A stretch of DNA of 64,000 nt from Fennellomyces sp. T-0311. Lineage: Eukaryota > Mucoromycota > Mucoromycetes > Mucorales > Lichtheimiaceae. The first letter of the stretch is position 1, and the number at the start of each line of letters is the position of its first letter. Below the pieces are notes generated by a model. The model ran no database searches. It was not told the DNA's origin and saw nothing but the letters and a program-made list of their open reading frames with translations. The stretch spans positions 434,001-498,000 of the forward strand of contig JALLLT010000026.1 of NCBI GenBank assembly GCA_025266875.1, in the 5' to 3' direction. Positions 13,023-26,427 of the stretch are shown piece after piece. A program made the position numbers and the translations under genes.

Positions 13023-15452
13023 ATGGATCAACCCAATGTCAAGCTTGACTATACCGTACCTGCAAAGCGCCAAGTGGGGGCGACCAATAAGAAACTGATC
13101 GGCCAAAAGAACAATAGCGCTGGAAACGCACGGGTCGGCGATGGTACAGGATCTGTACCGGAATTCATTCAAAAGCTGTTCAGGTAACATGCGGCGGCTC
13201 CGATACGTATGAAACACACCTCCACGATACTTACACAAATCAACAGAATGCTCGAAAACAAGGCGTTCAAGCACACCTTCTGCTGGGGGCCTGACGGGAC
13301 TACGTTTATTGTCAAGGATACCAACGAATTTGCCAAGACAATCCTGCCCAAACATTTCAAGCACTGCAACTTTGCCAGCTTTGTGCGCCAGCTAAACAAA
13401 TATGATTTCCATAAGGTTCGGAACGCGGAAGACGGCCACAAACCGTATGGTGATCAGGTGAGCACACGCAACTTGCTTTAGTCTGCGTTTTATCTTACAT
13501 GCAACATGCAGGCCTGGGAGTTTGTGCATCCCAAGTTCAGACGAGATCGCAAGGATCTGTTGGAGGAAATTCGAAGAAAGACTCCGGGCAAGCAGAAGAA
13601 GGATGACGCTTCGGCCACTACAGCAGTTGCCAAAGACAAGAATTCGGGTTCCGATGGTGCTAATGCCCCCCAGGACGACGAGGACCAATTGGCTTCAGAA
13701 TCCCTCAACGAGATCCGGAAGCTAACAGATACCCTTCAGAACCAAATCAACCAGCTCCAGCAATCCCAGGCAGCCATGGAGACCACCGTCCAGCGACTGA
13801 GCAGCAACGATCGCTTGATTATCAGCGAATTCGCAAACCTTAGCAAAAGCATGGCCGCCAAAGATGACTTGATTCGCCAGTTTCTGGAGATTGCGGTGAA
13901 CCGAGACAAAGGTACAAGGAAGCGATCTATTACCAGTTTGCCAATGTTCCTGCTATTTTGACACCTCCTTTATTAGAGCGGTCATCGTTGCACAATGCAG
14001 CCACCTCTAGTGCAACATCTGCAGCAACACAAAAACTCCTCGATTCGTATGCTAAGGTGTCCAGCATGAATGCTATGCAGGTGGATAACATCACGAAGCA
14101 ATTGCAGCAAGTACCAGGCTCGTGGCCTCCCGTCCAGGAACCAACCGTGCCTTCTCAGCCATCAGAACCGTTCAGTATGCGCGCGAAACCCGATCATCCG
14201 TCGGTTGTTGCAGCTGCTAATATGAATGCTGGAAGTATCATTGGCTCGCCGCTCAAAACCGGTGACGGAATGGCCTTTGTCACGCTTGGCCGACTTGCAC
14301 CACATATGTCTGTCAAAGACAACAAGCCTTCGCTGGAAATCCGAGTTGATTCCGAGCCTTCTTCATCATCTGCAAACGCGAATCAGCCATTAGCCACACC
14401 TGTACCCTCGTCACAGGAACCTATCTCAGGCACTAATACCCTTAACGTACGCCGAAAATCAGGAGGAAGCGGCTGGACAGTTCCTCCACGTGTGTTGCTG
14501 GTCGACGACGATTCGGTGTATCGCGATTTGAGCGGAAAGCTGTTGCAAGTCATTGGCTGTACCATCGATTTAGCAAAGGATGGCGTCGAAGCAATACGGA
14601 AGATGGGCTTAGAAAAGTATGATCTCATATTAATGGTAAGCTTTTCCTCCTTGGCTCTGCTACGTCGGAGACAGGACTAAACCTTTTAAACAGGATATCG
14701 TTATGCCTAATCTCGACGGTATATCAGCAACACGCAATATCCGACAGTACGACATGTTGACGCCCATTATATCCATGACATCCAACTTTACTGACAGCGA
14801 CATTGTACAATACGTTGGAAGTGGAATGAATGACATTTTACCCAAGCCATTTTCAAAGCGCACGCTCTACAGCATACTCGAGAAATACTGTGCGCATCTA
14901 AAGGTTATTCAGCGATTCCAAGAGCCAAATGGCATTCCCCGTGGTCTAGGATTATTACCACCATCGACTGGCGGGGACAGCACCACGAGCAGCAGTAGTA
15001 ACAGTAGTATCAATGACAACGCTACGTCATTTATTGAGGAAATTCCACAACCAACGGTTTCAGCTACAGTGAGCATCACACCAGTTCCCACGCAGCAGCA
15101 CTCACTCCCTTCGGCTCATACTGCGGCTTCCACGGGCATTAGCGCGGCCTCAATGGCGTATCCTGTTGCCATGGATCCTATGATTTCTGGAATGCAATCA
15201 AGCGCTCTCAATCCTGCGTACAGCCATCCATCCTCGATGCTTCCGAATAGCGTTCCAGTGCCTGCAACTGTATGGTCGCAAACATCCGCTCAGCCAGCAA
15301 TGTCAGTACCGATGCAACCGCAAACCATGCTCCCTTCGAACGAAACAAAGTTTGTTTGGGCAAACACTTCGTCAGAGACGCAGGCGCCTCAATGCGAATT
15401 CTCCGTTGCTGCTAATGGAAACAAGCGAAGGAGAGTGAATGAATCGCAATAA
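13023..15452 (+). CDS. SKN7-type HSF-domain response regulator
   Basis: About 710 residues. An HSF DNA-binding domain lies near the N-terminus: [20 protein letters not shown], then [19 protein letters not shown] coiled-coil segment follows ([19 protein letters not shown]). A receiver domain is then recognisable by [14 protein letters not shown] (acidic pocket), the phosphoacceptor Asp in [13 protein letters not shown], the T/S position in ISMTSNFT, and the lysine in DILPKPFSK. The tail is Ser/Thr/Pro/Gln-rich and ends in a basic [11 protein letters not shown]. Skn7 proteins are nuclear endpoints of His-Asp phosphorelays controlling oxidative and cell-wall/osmotic stress responses. The receiver is split by an intron immediately before the phosphoacceptor Asp. 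All key residues are present, so it should be phosphorylatable. Confidence 0.93.
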
Positions 15453-15647
15453 CAATGTAACAACAACCTTGTTTTTGATGTACATATGATGTCCCCTCCG
15501 TATTTGCATAGCATCCATCTTTTTTCTGTCCTCCACCCTTTTATATATATGCATATACATATATAAACAACCCATCCATTGCATCCAGACTGTATCCACA
15601 CGTAGTTTGTAAAGAACCTTTACTTTAAATGTACATGAATCATACGA

Positions 15648-18600
15648 CTAAGTTGATGAGTTATAAACATCTTTGAGAATTGGTCGGTGTTTGAGGATGG
15701 CGTTGGTAGGTGAATGGACTTTATGCTCCCTTTTGCGTTTCTGGGGCGCCGGTGGCTGTTCAAGAACATGTGCGTCTTGAGCGCCTTCAGGAAGTTGGTG
15801 GATCTATAGGCACTTCTGATTAGTCCACTGGATCACACAAATAAAAAAGCGCAGAAAACAAACCCAGTCCTTCGCCCGCATCAAATCCAGAAGGTTACTG
15901 AATAAGGATGCCTTGCTGAGTGTTGATGGTGAACCAATTATAATGAGCTTGCTCTTTGCGCGTGTGAAAGCTACATTGATGCGACGCCAATCTCTCAGGA
16001 GGTCGCCAGTCTAGCATTAGATTTCAGGTGAGCACGCAACAGGATCACATGGATGCATGAAATAAACATACGTTCCCCGTTTCGTTTTTTCTCACAAGCG
16101 ATACAATCACACACTCCTTGTCACGGCCCTGGTATTTGTCGATTGTTGCAATCTCCACATCCGGTCTTCCGTGCAACGATTGGGATATCAGCCTTAGTTG
16201 GGAGCGATAGATTGAAATAACAGCTAGCTGTTCTTCCGGTACGCCGGCTGCAAGCAGCGCTTCCGTCAAATGAACCACTATTGAAGCTTCCACAGGATTG
16301 ACCACATTCTCCAAAACCCGCTCTTCTTGTGTTGAGATACTATCCGTATCCAAGAAAACAACTTTTTGACTGACGATCCACTCTTATTAGATACTTGCAG
16401 ATCTATTCAAAAAACCATCATCCTTACCTTGGATCCAAGGCCTGCTCGATCCAGCATGGTTGCTTAGCGCAAGAGGATCCACTTTCATGAATCTTTGTCA
16501 ACACCTCCCGATATTGCGGTAATTCGATCTGACGGTTGGCAACAGATTTGTTTGCACATTTGAGCTTGCTGTCGTAGACCAGGGTATTCGAGAGAGTCAT
16601 GATATCTTCGTTCATCCGGTATTGGTACTCCAAGAAGGCGATGGCCTCTGGATGGGCCCCTGCCAGGAGGCCAAAGAGAGACTTTTGCAATCCATTTTCC
16701 CGAGCAATATCATCACGCACCTATCGTTTCTGTTAGGTATTATAGCTAAGAGATCCGTTGTGATGCAAAGAAGACCTACCAGAGGTGGAAGCTGGTACTG
16801 ATCACCGACAAGTACAAACACGTCCGCATACCGCAGTGGCCCAACACAGGCGGGTAATGTGAGCTGCGAAGCTTCGTCAACGATACAGTAATCAAATTTT
16901 CGCCGCAAGAAAAGGTTGCTAAAGAAAGAGTTACAATGGAAATTACCCAAAGGCCATGTGGATGTTATACTCACTGCCCAATACCAAGCGCTGTAACCCC
17001 GACAACCATTTTACTGCTGTAGAACTGCTCAAGGCCTGCTACGCTGGTCACATTTGGATTGCCGTTCGGCATGCAGCTGCGCAGGGATGGCATAACCTTC
17101 ACATATAATTAATAGCTGCTCTATTACTGTATGACTTTAACACAAGCTACCTTTTCCGGATTCCCGAGTCGAAGTACGTCGATTCCGCTTTCACGCACCT
17201 TGACCAACACGTTATCGAGTGCACTGTGGGTATAAGCTGTCAAAAGCACAGACTTGTTGCGTTCAACAAGTGCTTTGATGATATGTGCGGTTGTGGTTGT
17301 TTTTCCGGTTCCTGGCATTCCAAGAATGATGGCATAATCCTTTGCTGTTGCTTTGTTTGATGGCAAATCCAAAGATAAAATGGTACAGCTTACCTGACAG
17401 CACCTTTTCGACCGCATTTTGTTGAGCAGGGTTAAGAGTGGGTGGCATTTTGACGGGCGGGATAGGAACAAAGCTAGGTTTGATTCGGTCCACAATCAAC
17501 CTTCGACGCTTTACATCCCCGTTATCTTCCTCTCTGGCAAAAAGGGTAACTAAATTTCGTCTCATCAAGGCCATACCCGACGCCATTTCATCCTTGTCTA
17601 TCCGATACTTTGTGATCTGCCCGTTGTTGACAAAGACTTGTCGGATGTCTGCTTGGAAATCATCTCTTCGTTGTGGAGTGCGTCGTAGCGGAGAAGTCAA
17701 ATTAATTTGAACCGAATCTTGATCCAGTCGTAGCACGAAACCCATTCCAAGATTGATATGACCTGCTGTACTGGATATAACAACCGGATCACCGACAGAG
17801 ATATTAGATGTTGCCATGCTAATGTTTTCTGTAAATCCGGTGTCGCGACGGAAACAGACAACAGACTTTGATGAATTAGACTGTGATTGATCGAACACCA
17901 TGTCGTTCCAGCATCTATGTTGGGTATCAATATGTACCGTACATGATGTGACTTTGAAAGGAATAATTACCGGCCACTAAGCTCACGCAGTTCGGCTGGT
18001 AACCGCCATATGTCACGTCGTATATAATCGATATCGTCTTCTTCTAGATCTATCAGTCGTTGCCAGTGACGAAACATTGCTGCTGCATTATCATTCAAAT
18101 GATTCGTCTTCATATCAAACCATCCTGAAAGCCCGCTGGATGAACCATCACCGTTCTCGATTGACTTGTGGAACAGTAGGCATACGTCATTCATCGCACA
18201 GTGCTGACAAGAGTGGAGATTTTTTATCATGGCAGGTAAGGTATGGCGGTTCTGCATTGCTGACGCTAGTCGATTGCGGGCCATCACCAGACCTCGAACA
18301 TCATTACGCGTTGCTTCAATCATATACAGGCTGTTGGTACGGCAATAGTACAACGCACCAGCAGTAATATCAACATCTACGACATGGTTAATATACGGTT
18401 GCTCACCGTCCAAAGTTCTGTTGCATCATTCATACCATAACGGTCGCTCATGAGGAGGGTATAAAGGATAGTTTGTGCTCGATGAGAAATAAAACGACTT
18501 GATTTTCCTGTCTTTAGCTCCAGAGGAATGGTCATAGTTTTATGACTCGGCTGCATGGCCATTTCGATAGATACGTCCACCATCCCCTTTAAGCCGTATG

Positions 18601-20165
18601 TAGGACTCCATAAGTGTTCTTCTACATCAAGAACACCAGTTATCGCAACATTTTTGCATCCAAGAGTGACGGCAATGTTTGGTCCGATGTCACTGGCTAC
18701 AATGGCGTTCGGCTTTGGTTGCGATCCAACATAAGTCTCTCCGAATGACTGGATATAACTTATCGTCTTTTCGAGAATATTTAATGCTGTATTTTCATCC
18801 TGGTCGATCGCCAAAAGCTCTTCAAGTGATGACTGTACAACACGGCGTGCTTCCTCCATCAATCCTTCGTGGCTAAAGTCGTTGGATCGCAACGCATTCT
18901 GAACAATACGATGGATCAAGTTTCCGTGCACAAGTGCTTCGCTATAGTCGCCAAGGGATTTGATTTTTTGCTGAAGAACTGACTTGCGTAAACAAAAGAA
19001 GCTTTCGGCGACAGCTGTGCTGGATATGAGACGATCGGGATGGATAATGAAGTATCCTTGAGAATTATCGATAATTATGTCGTTGCTGGACGATTCCATA
19101 ATGGGAATATGTACAACATCACCTATATCATCATCAGCACCAATACTTGGAAGACAGCTAATCGCAACCTACCAACTTGAACAACTGTATGGAACCAGTC
19201 CTCCCGTAGGTGTGCGCGTGCAGGACTACTGCTGGCTTCATCAAGTAAAAGAACAATCTATGTTATTATAATGATCAGCGGGAAAATAGGAGTCGGACGC
19301 TAGTTACTGATACCTTTTCCGACAGTCCTTGGTCTCCTTCCAAATACTTTGCTGTGCTTATGTTGGCAACCATGTACCGATTGTAGCGCACGTTTGCTGC
19401 CCTTGGTTGCTCCTAAAGCAGTAATCAGAGTGTGTCAACTCAAAAGTTCAAAACAACTCACCTGGGCTTGTGTATTTCCTTCCTTCTTTGGCCGAGCCGG
19501 GTTTAACACCTCATCCAACAAGTCCATGGGTATATCCTCTCCAAACATGTCATCGAATTCATCGTCATCATCCATATCAGTTGCTGGAGCCATTGATTCT
19601 GGTGGTGCAGTTGCTGGTATATGTGACTCATCTCGTGCTGCCGGTGAAGTATTCACATTCTCCTTTGAGTCCAAACCTAATAATCGATCCAGATCGCCGT
19701 CGATGCATATATCTGATCCAAACATAGAATCGCTGTCAAGCGATTTCAAGGTCTCATCCTTCCACAACGGACTACTGGCGCATACGCCTGGAGCATCAGA
19801 ATATGTGATATTGCGTTCTGCATCCAAGTTCTGAGATTCCTGCTTTAGCTTCTCCAGGAAACGTTGCTGTATATCCCGTGGTCGAGGCACGCCATTTTGA
19901 AAGAGATCACGATCAGGACTGGGTGAATCGCTACAAAACGAATTGAGCCTATATTATTCCTGGTGAAAGGATCCGAGATTACCTTTCTGTTTGATTACGT
20001 GAACTTCCAGGGCGATCCGATTGCTCACCTTTTTAGGATATACCATATGTTAGTTTCAACAAGATGTCATGACAATTAGAAAAACTTACCGCGAGCGCTC
20101 TGCCTCTCCATTAACTTGGCCGTTGGTGATCTGTATGCATTCTTCTTGACAGATTTGCGATACAT
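15648..20165 (-). CDS. DNA2 nuclease-helicase
   Basis: Many exons, about 1,200 residues. The N-terminal part is Asp-rich and poorly conserved, as usual ([15 protein letters not shown]). The RecB-like nuclease core has [15 protein letters not shown] (first Fe-S cysteine), [11 protein letters not shown] (active-site E and K) and [10 protein letters not shown] (the C-x2-C-x5-C cysteines). The SF1 helicase has [12 protein letters not shown] (Walker A), [20 protein letters not shown] (Walker B region), [34 protein letters not shown] and [12 protein letters not shown]. Dna2 removes long flaps in Okazaki-fragment processing and resects double-strand breaks, in nucleus and mitochondria. All catalytic motifs are intact. 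It converges with SKN7, with stops about 195 bp apart. Confidence 0.95.
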
Positions 20166-20516
20166 TTTAAATCGTGCACCAAAGGCCAATCTTTATAAGG
20201 TAATGCACGCGAGAAAGAGGCACGTTACACGCGCCGCACACAAACGCGCGACCTTGGAATGCGTAAACTCAGCTTGAATTAACCGCTTTACGATTTAATT
20301 ATGAAGCAGCTGACAGCTCAATATTCATCACGGATCACCACAGAAATTAGTACTTGTATAAGCAGGAATTGAACCAGATATCAGACACGTACAACTCTGA
20401 TACCATGGCAACGGATGAAAGCTTACATTCTCTTATTGCGAAGTACTTCAAGCTTTTTTCTGGTGACAAGTACGCATTATAATAGTAAAGTATGTTCGGT
20501 AATATATAAATAGTAT

Positions 20517-22956
20517 CTAGATAGCAAGGCCATTGGTCAAAGGCGACTCCGGAGGAGGTGGAGGAGCATCTATTTTTTCCCTCGAGCTCCCTTCACCACT
20601 CTTTGTCGTTTCGAGTAGGTCCGCTAGCTTCCTGATAGATTCACCCATCTTTGCATCTGATTGAATTTTTAGAAGAAGCTCGTGTACACCATCATCGCTT
20701 CCGCCACGTGGTGATTCCATTTTTTCGCTTTCTTTCATATTCTCGTCTTCTTTCCACTTGGCCGCCTCCTCTTTGATCTTGTCTTCGGCAGTTGTTTCTA
20801 CTTGGATCTTGTCGAACAGTTTTTCAACATATGTGTAGTTAGATAGCAAGCCGAGATCGATCTCAACTTGATCGTCGATATCATCCTCGCTATCATTCTT
20901 TCTCTTTTCGTCCCTTTTCTCCAGATCCATGTATTTGGTTTTGATTTCTCGCTTCCAGTGCTGGATCTCTTGCTCTTTTTCATATTCAAGGAAGAATTTT
21001 TGCAGTGTTGCCGTTGTCACCTGGACGTTAAGTTTTCGAACATGTGATACAAAGATCGCGGCAATCTGTTTCATTTTCTCGTTACCAGCACGCGCTGCAT
21101 CGTTCACTGTTTCCTCGCCTTTGCCGAAAAACCGCCAAAACATCTCCTCGATTTGATAGTCGTCGGCATATGATAAATGATATATCTGGTCAACACGCCC
21201 CGGTCGTTTTACCACGTCGTTTATCTTGTTTATATCGTTACATGTAAGAAAAACGACTACAGAAAAAAGTGGCAAACAATTAATGGTGAACGCCGTTTAA
21301 GTAGCTATTACATACGTGTTCCTTCAGGTGTATTAATTCCATCGAGCGCATTTAGTAAACCCGCTGTCAATTTTTGTCACATTGTCATTAGCTCTTGATA
21401 TTAGTAATAATAGAGAGATATTTGCTTACCCTCGGTAATTTTAGCAACTACAGCCGCAGCACCATTACGGTCCGATTCTTTTGAATCTTTTGTAATGTGG
21501 GACCGATCAAAATCTTCCATGACAACCATTGAATCTTCTGGAACCCTGGCAAGTAATGCAAGGAATCCATCATCATCGATCGATGCAGCAAGACTGATAT
21601 ATGCAATGTTGAGACGCAACTTTTCCGCCAGACCTTTGATGAAAGAGGTCTTTCCCGTACCCGGAGGACCGTGTAGAATAACAGCATGTCGGTACGGAAT
21701 TCCACGCATACCATATTTTTTACGTGCACCAAGGAACTTTTGAACATCTACGTAATATAGGGTTTAACGAGCTTGTAAATGGTTCCATGGGTTATATAGA
21801 ACCAACCTGCTAATATTTCCTCCTTCTGGCCTTCGCGTAACACGACTGAATCGAATTTCCTCATCTATATATAACAGCCTTTAGTCGTGAGTTACATAGA
21901 TTGATAAGCTCATGCTCACACCTCTTTGTTGCTAATTCGCTTCCACATATACTCGGAATGATGTGCTCGCATGCATTGGTATACCGTCAGCTATTAGTCA
22001 AATAGCCAAGCGTTAGCTGCTGTGCCAGCAATTAAACAATTTAGCGGCATAAAGTACCTTATTGATATCTCGGTAATAGATTGTATCGATCCATTCTTGT
22101 ATAACTGCTTTGAGCTCCTCGACATTGCGTCCACGCATACTGATAGTGATGAGAACAGTTAGCGTTCGCATTGTATGTAAAAGCTTCATATGTAAGTCCA
22201 GACCTTATTTCCATGATTTCTTGACTTCGTTGCAACAAAGAAGAGAGGTCGCCCAAACGAAGATTATTCAAACTGCTCGCTGATGTATCCTCTGCTCGTA
22301 CTTTCTTTCGAGTGACCCATATTTTACGTCCATTGTGCCATATAATTTGAGTTGTTCCAGATTCTTATTTTTTGGTTACAACAATGACGACATAATGTTA
22401 TAAGCTTTCCGGTGACTTTTTCTCATACGTACTTGGTAAGATCGATATTTGAGGTCGAGGAACCGAAATTTCCTCCAAATGATGGAAGAACATGAACGAC
22501 CTGTCATCATTTTTGGTGACGCCTTGGGCTTGCGTAAGCCTTTTGTTGTACATGGATTGCTCATGCTGCGCAACGTACTGGCCCACTTGAAAGAATATAT
22601 CTTCATCTTGATTGATTTGTATCGAAACATAAAACATCTCGTAAATTTGGTCAATGAAACCTGGATATATCCACCGCGTTACTGCCTGCACAATCCGGGC
22701 TGTTGTGTAGAAATGGTAAGCACGTGACACTTTCTATTTTGCCATTTTTTTGGCATTACGTACGTATTATTGAAAATGCAATGATTGTTAATATGGAGTT
22801 TATGAAGGGTGCGTATTTGCTTGATATTAGTCCAGTTGCCGGGTCATCCCCTGTTGATGATGCTGATATTGGCTGTTGTTGTGTGGTCCATGAGTTGGTT
22901 GTGGTAAGCGCAAAAAGCTCACCGACAAACGGTATTCCACTCAAAATACGATCCAT
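20517..22956 (-). CDS. BCS1-like AAA ATPase with long charged tail
   Basis: About 670 residues. The N-terminus (MDRILSGIPFVGELF) leads to a hydrophobic segment (YAPFINSILTIIAFSIIL) and a BCS1_N-like region. The AAA module follows: HAVILHGPPGTGKTSFIKGL (Walker A), MVVMEDFDRSH (Walker B), FLTCNDINKINDVVKRPGRV (sensor 1 and arginine finger). Bcs1 is a mitochondrial inner-membrane AAA protein that inserts the Rieske protein into complex III, but BCS1-like proteins have diverged roles. This one carries about 170 residues beyond the AAA lid, rich in Lys/Glu and ending in a proline run (APPPPPES), which the classical protein lacks. It is therefore more likely a BCS1-like paralogue. The exon 1-2 junction uses a GTACGT donor. 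Confidence 0.85.
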
Positions 22957-24358
22957 AGAGAGAAGTGAAAGAAAAGGCTGCCAAGTAAAAATGAAGCAAA
23001 TTTTCTCGATTTATATTGTGGCACAATGCGGCTTGGTGCCATCAACTGATGATTGCGCCGCCGCTATTTTCGACTTTATCATTCTATTTTTCTGGCAATT
23101 CTCTCTTTTACACTATCGTAAGAACTATTTCCAAAGAATTTTCTCGATCAGATACAGCGTTGGTTGCAGGCAAAATAAATGAAACGGTTCATGGAAAAAG
23201 TGAGGATCTTGTGGTTCATCGGAGCAATTTTGCAGTTGTTACACAGCACGTAGCATGGACGGGCAGCTTCATTTTATTTATGGAAAGAGGGGAGTCATGC
23301 AGCATTATACATTGAACGGGGCTACAGCGTCTGACATTCGGTTCACCTGATGGCATTGGCGCCTTCGAACATTTGTAAAGCGTAAATAATACTTGAGCGC
23401 CGCGGGGCATGGTGTTTGAGTGGCCAACAGGCTAACCTAAAAGTATAGCTGCCATATATGGATATTACGTATTTCAAAAGCAAGGGTTACTACTTTTTAT
23501 AAGAAGCTCGCAGGTGGTTACATGAATCTCCTGCTCATGAGGCGGCTTCTTTCCGGATGTACGGCACAAGATAGGCAAAGTATCCTGGCTGCTTTCCATA
23601 ACACATGTATTAGAAATAGAGATTATGCACGTGCTAGATCCGCCTTGATCTACATATTCCAGAGGTGTAGTAATTGCATCGGATATTCTCGTAAATGAAT
23701 TGAGTCAGTGGGCTCCATAACGCATACATTATATATTTTCGTTCTATAATTGCATCTTGCCAAGAGACTTTCCCCAGTATGCCATGTTCACTTTTGTGCA
23801 GTCATGGCTTCCCCGAACTTGCACCGCCGCAGCAGGCTACCTTTTACTTCCATATACTTTTAATATAACCAGGGCTATGAGTAGCAAAAAGTATGCATCT
23901 GTTGTCATTATTGATATTCAATGATCAGATGCGTATTTCTTTTTCCCTGAAGCCAGCAATGCGGTACTAACTGAACCAAAACAAGCCCGCTAACGTTTGT
24001 TATTTTATGTTTTCCAAGTGAATATACGCATTGATATAATCTTTGATATACTTTGAGGTATAAAACATTTCTTTTGAGAGTATAGTAAGACACTATTCCC
24101 TTATCGTTGCGCTCGATAAATCATTTGTGTAGATTACTGTCTTGGCTTACTTGGACACTTTTACACTGCCATCATTTATGGGCTTTGTACTGCATTCCCT
24201 TTATCAGTTACGGACTTATTATTAACAGTGTTAATACACTAGCGGCGGAATGGTGGCGTGCTTAGCGGTGACCCGGGCATATGTTATACTTCTTGTCACA
24301 TCAGTCTTTTCTGGGCATAGTTCTCACGTGGAACTGGAGCGGTTCCGACCGCTTTGTC

Positions 24359-24781
24359 TCATACGATCTCACTCATGGCCAGCACCATATATAATATTCC
24401 CTGATATATGCACTTTTGTGGCGCCCTAGTCACCGACCATTTATAGGTTATATCAGTGACTGTATCAAGTATAATGTGGATGGCAATATAGCGTCCGACC
24501 GATGTGCCATCATACTGGTAGCTAATCACGTGCATAAATCTAACCATGTGTTTGTAAGGACCAAAAACAGCTACAGAATAGTCCCGCGCCTCTGTATGCT
24601 TACTTGCGGATTGGTTACTACAAGGTTTTTTTTTTGTAGAAATGGGACAATACATATCGGATCCGGCAATATGTATGTTAGGAAGGTGCCTGAAAAGGTT
24701 AGTTGTGTCTTGCTCAAAACCCTGACCCTTGCTCTCAAAAGTTAGAATGTCTGCTTCAAAAAACGAAGTGCATACTTCCAT
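24359..24781 (-). CDS. Hypothetical protein, unrecognised
   Basis: A 140-codon open frame starting MEVCTSFFEADILTFES. It is the longest frame in the island and has protein-like composition, but shows no domain, signal peptide or membrane segment that I recognise. No splice sites clearly extend it. It may be a decayed mobile-element fragment or a chance frame. Confidence 0.25.
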   Translation of the reverse strand: MEVCTSFFEADILTFESKGQGFEQDTTNLFRHLPNIHIAGSDMYCPISTKKKPCSNQSASKHTEARDYSVAVFGPYKHMVRFMHVISYQYDGTSVGRYIAIHIILDTVTDITYKWSVTRAPQKCIYQGILYMVLAMSEIV

Positions 24782-25900
24782 AAAAAAGATAGAAAGTGCA
24801 TTTTATCCACAGAGTTTGGCATCTTTTGGAAAAAGGCGGCTGCTATTATATATAAAAAATTAATCAAAACCTTCAGCAAGTGTTACGGTCAAGTGAATTT
24901 GGTATCCTGACCGAAAAAGCTTCCGGTGTCCGTTCAGAAAAGGATTGACCTATGCCAACGACGTTATTGGCTATATCAGACGTAATTCTGTTCCAAAGAA
25001 TGCTAGAGTAGCAAAATTAATAGTTTCGTAACGCGCACAGTTTGTAATACCACATCAATTAGAAACATCTTACAGAGAAAGCACAGATACATTCCAGCAA
25101 CTGGGTATAATATCTTGTTAAGGGCAAGTAAGACCCTATAGACATGTTTGGAAACTAATCCAGTGATTGGATCTACTTTATTAGCAGCGCATATTGTAGA
25201 AATGATAAAGCCGCGTCCAATGGTTTTTAGAGTTAGTTTAACCAGTAAATGAACGAGAAGTTATCATTGAAAATGTGTAGCTATCAGCTATAATTACCGT
25301 TTTTGGATCTTGAACACTTCAAGTGATTTATTTTATTACAAAAAAAATAGTTGAAACAAGGGGTGCAAACTACATCGAAGTATTTATCAGACCACCTTCT
25401 GAGCATAACTCGTGACATTAAGACCGAAGAGTGAATACTAGTGCCTATTCCATGCCGATTACAGCAATTCAGTGGTGTACCCTGCCTGGAAAACGCATCT
25501 TATAAGTAAACTGAGCTTCAAAGAATTACGTAGAATTGAGTTGGGGTAAATTTATTGACTTTTTGCGCGCCTCGTTTTGAGCTGGCAGCGGATTCCTCCT
25601 AGGTTTCTTTCAACATGTTTACCGAGTTGATCAACGATTGGATCTTGTTGATATACAGGTACGTTTTGAAGAGGAATTAAAGGCATATCCAGTGATGGTA
25701 ACAGCTTTACCAATTAGCTATGGAGGGAAAAGTTCACTTGGGAAGAGTGTAGTTTTGACATTTAAACGTATTAACAGTTAGTCGTACCAGTGGCGGAGAA
25801 ACCGTTTATGTGCGATTTTCGCCTTTTATTAAGATACAGAAAAATTGACCCAGGCGAGGCCATGTTTGTTTGTTTGTTTTTGTAATGAACAGTACCGGTT

Positions 25901-26155
25901 ATGAGTAATAAGAGACAGTTTAGTTTCTGTTGCTCGTATAATTCGAGGCGGAGCTATGGCAAAAGTAAGGCACTTTGGCAGGAATTGAACAAAAAGCAGG
26001 ACCTAAAAACGGCAATTTTGAAACGCATAGAAAACGGAATATTCAAAAGTGTGAAAGCATTGGAAATGAAAGGGGTTATGTTAAAAAATATAAAGGATGG
26101 ATACTTGGAGGCAAAGCGACCATGGAGTCGAAAACCAAAGATTACGGGGTTGTAA
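25901..26155 (+). pseudogene. Possible Tc1/mariner transposase relic (N-terminal HTH)
   Basis: An 84-codon frame whose centre reads TAILKRIENGIF, then KNIKDGYLEAKRPWSRKPKI. This resembles the helix-turn-helix and basic linker (GRPRK-like) at the start of Tc1-family transposases. No catalytic DDE domain follows, and I see no terminal inverted repeats. If correct it is a dead fragment. The resemblance is from pattern memory only. Confidence 0.3.
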
Positions 26156-26427
26156 CACGGCCTATATAGGCTTCGGCTAGATATAAAAAACTGATCCATC
26201 GATTGGCTCTCTCTGTGCATTAGAATACTTTGTGTAGAATTTCAAGGCAAATTTGACGGTGTTATAAGAGGCGAGCCTAGGGCATCGGAAAACGGTTACT
26301 TATTTGCGCTCAAGCGACATAAAGTTAGAATATCGCTACGTGAAAGCTCTTTAAACCTATACATATGGTATACCAAACCATGAGCATTACGAAACTATTA
26401 ATATGCTACTCTAGCATTCTTTAGGCA

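Larger units (their letters stand above)
22957..26427. other. Gene-poor accessory island
   Basis: About 3.5 kb with no conserved gene. The first 200 bp probably serve as the BCS1-like gene's promoter. The rest is AT-rich and broken by stops in all frames. Two weak candidates are listed separately: a 140-codon frame at 24359-24781 and a Tc1-like relic at 25901-26155. A further open stretch at 25614-25781 is described in the findings. Confidence 0.5.

Noticed and set aside
22703..23182. 159-codon plus-strand frame over the BCS1-like start
   Set aside because: It overlaps the well-supported first exon and promoter of the BCS1-like gene and shows no recognisable domain.
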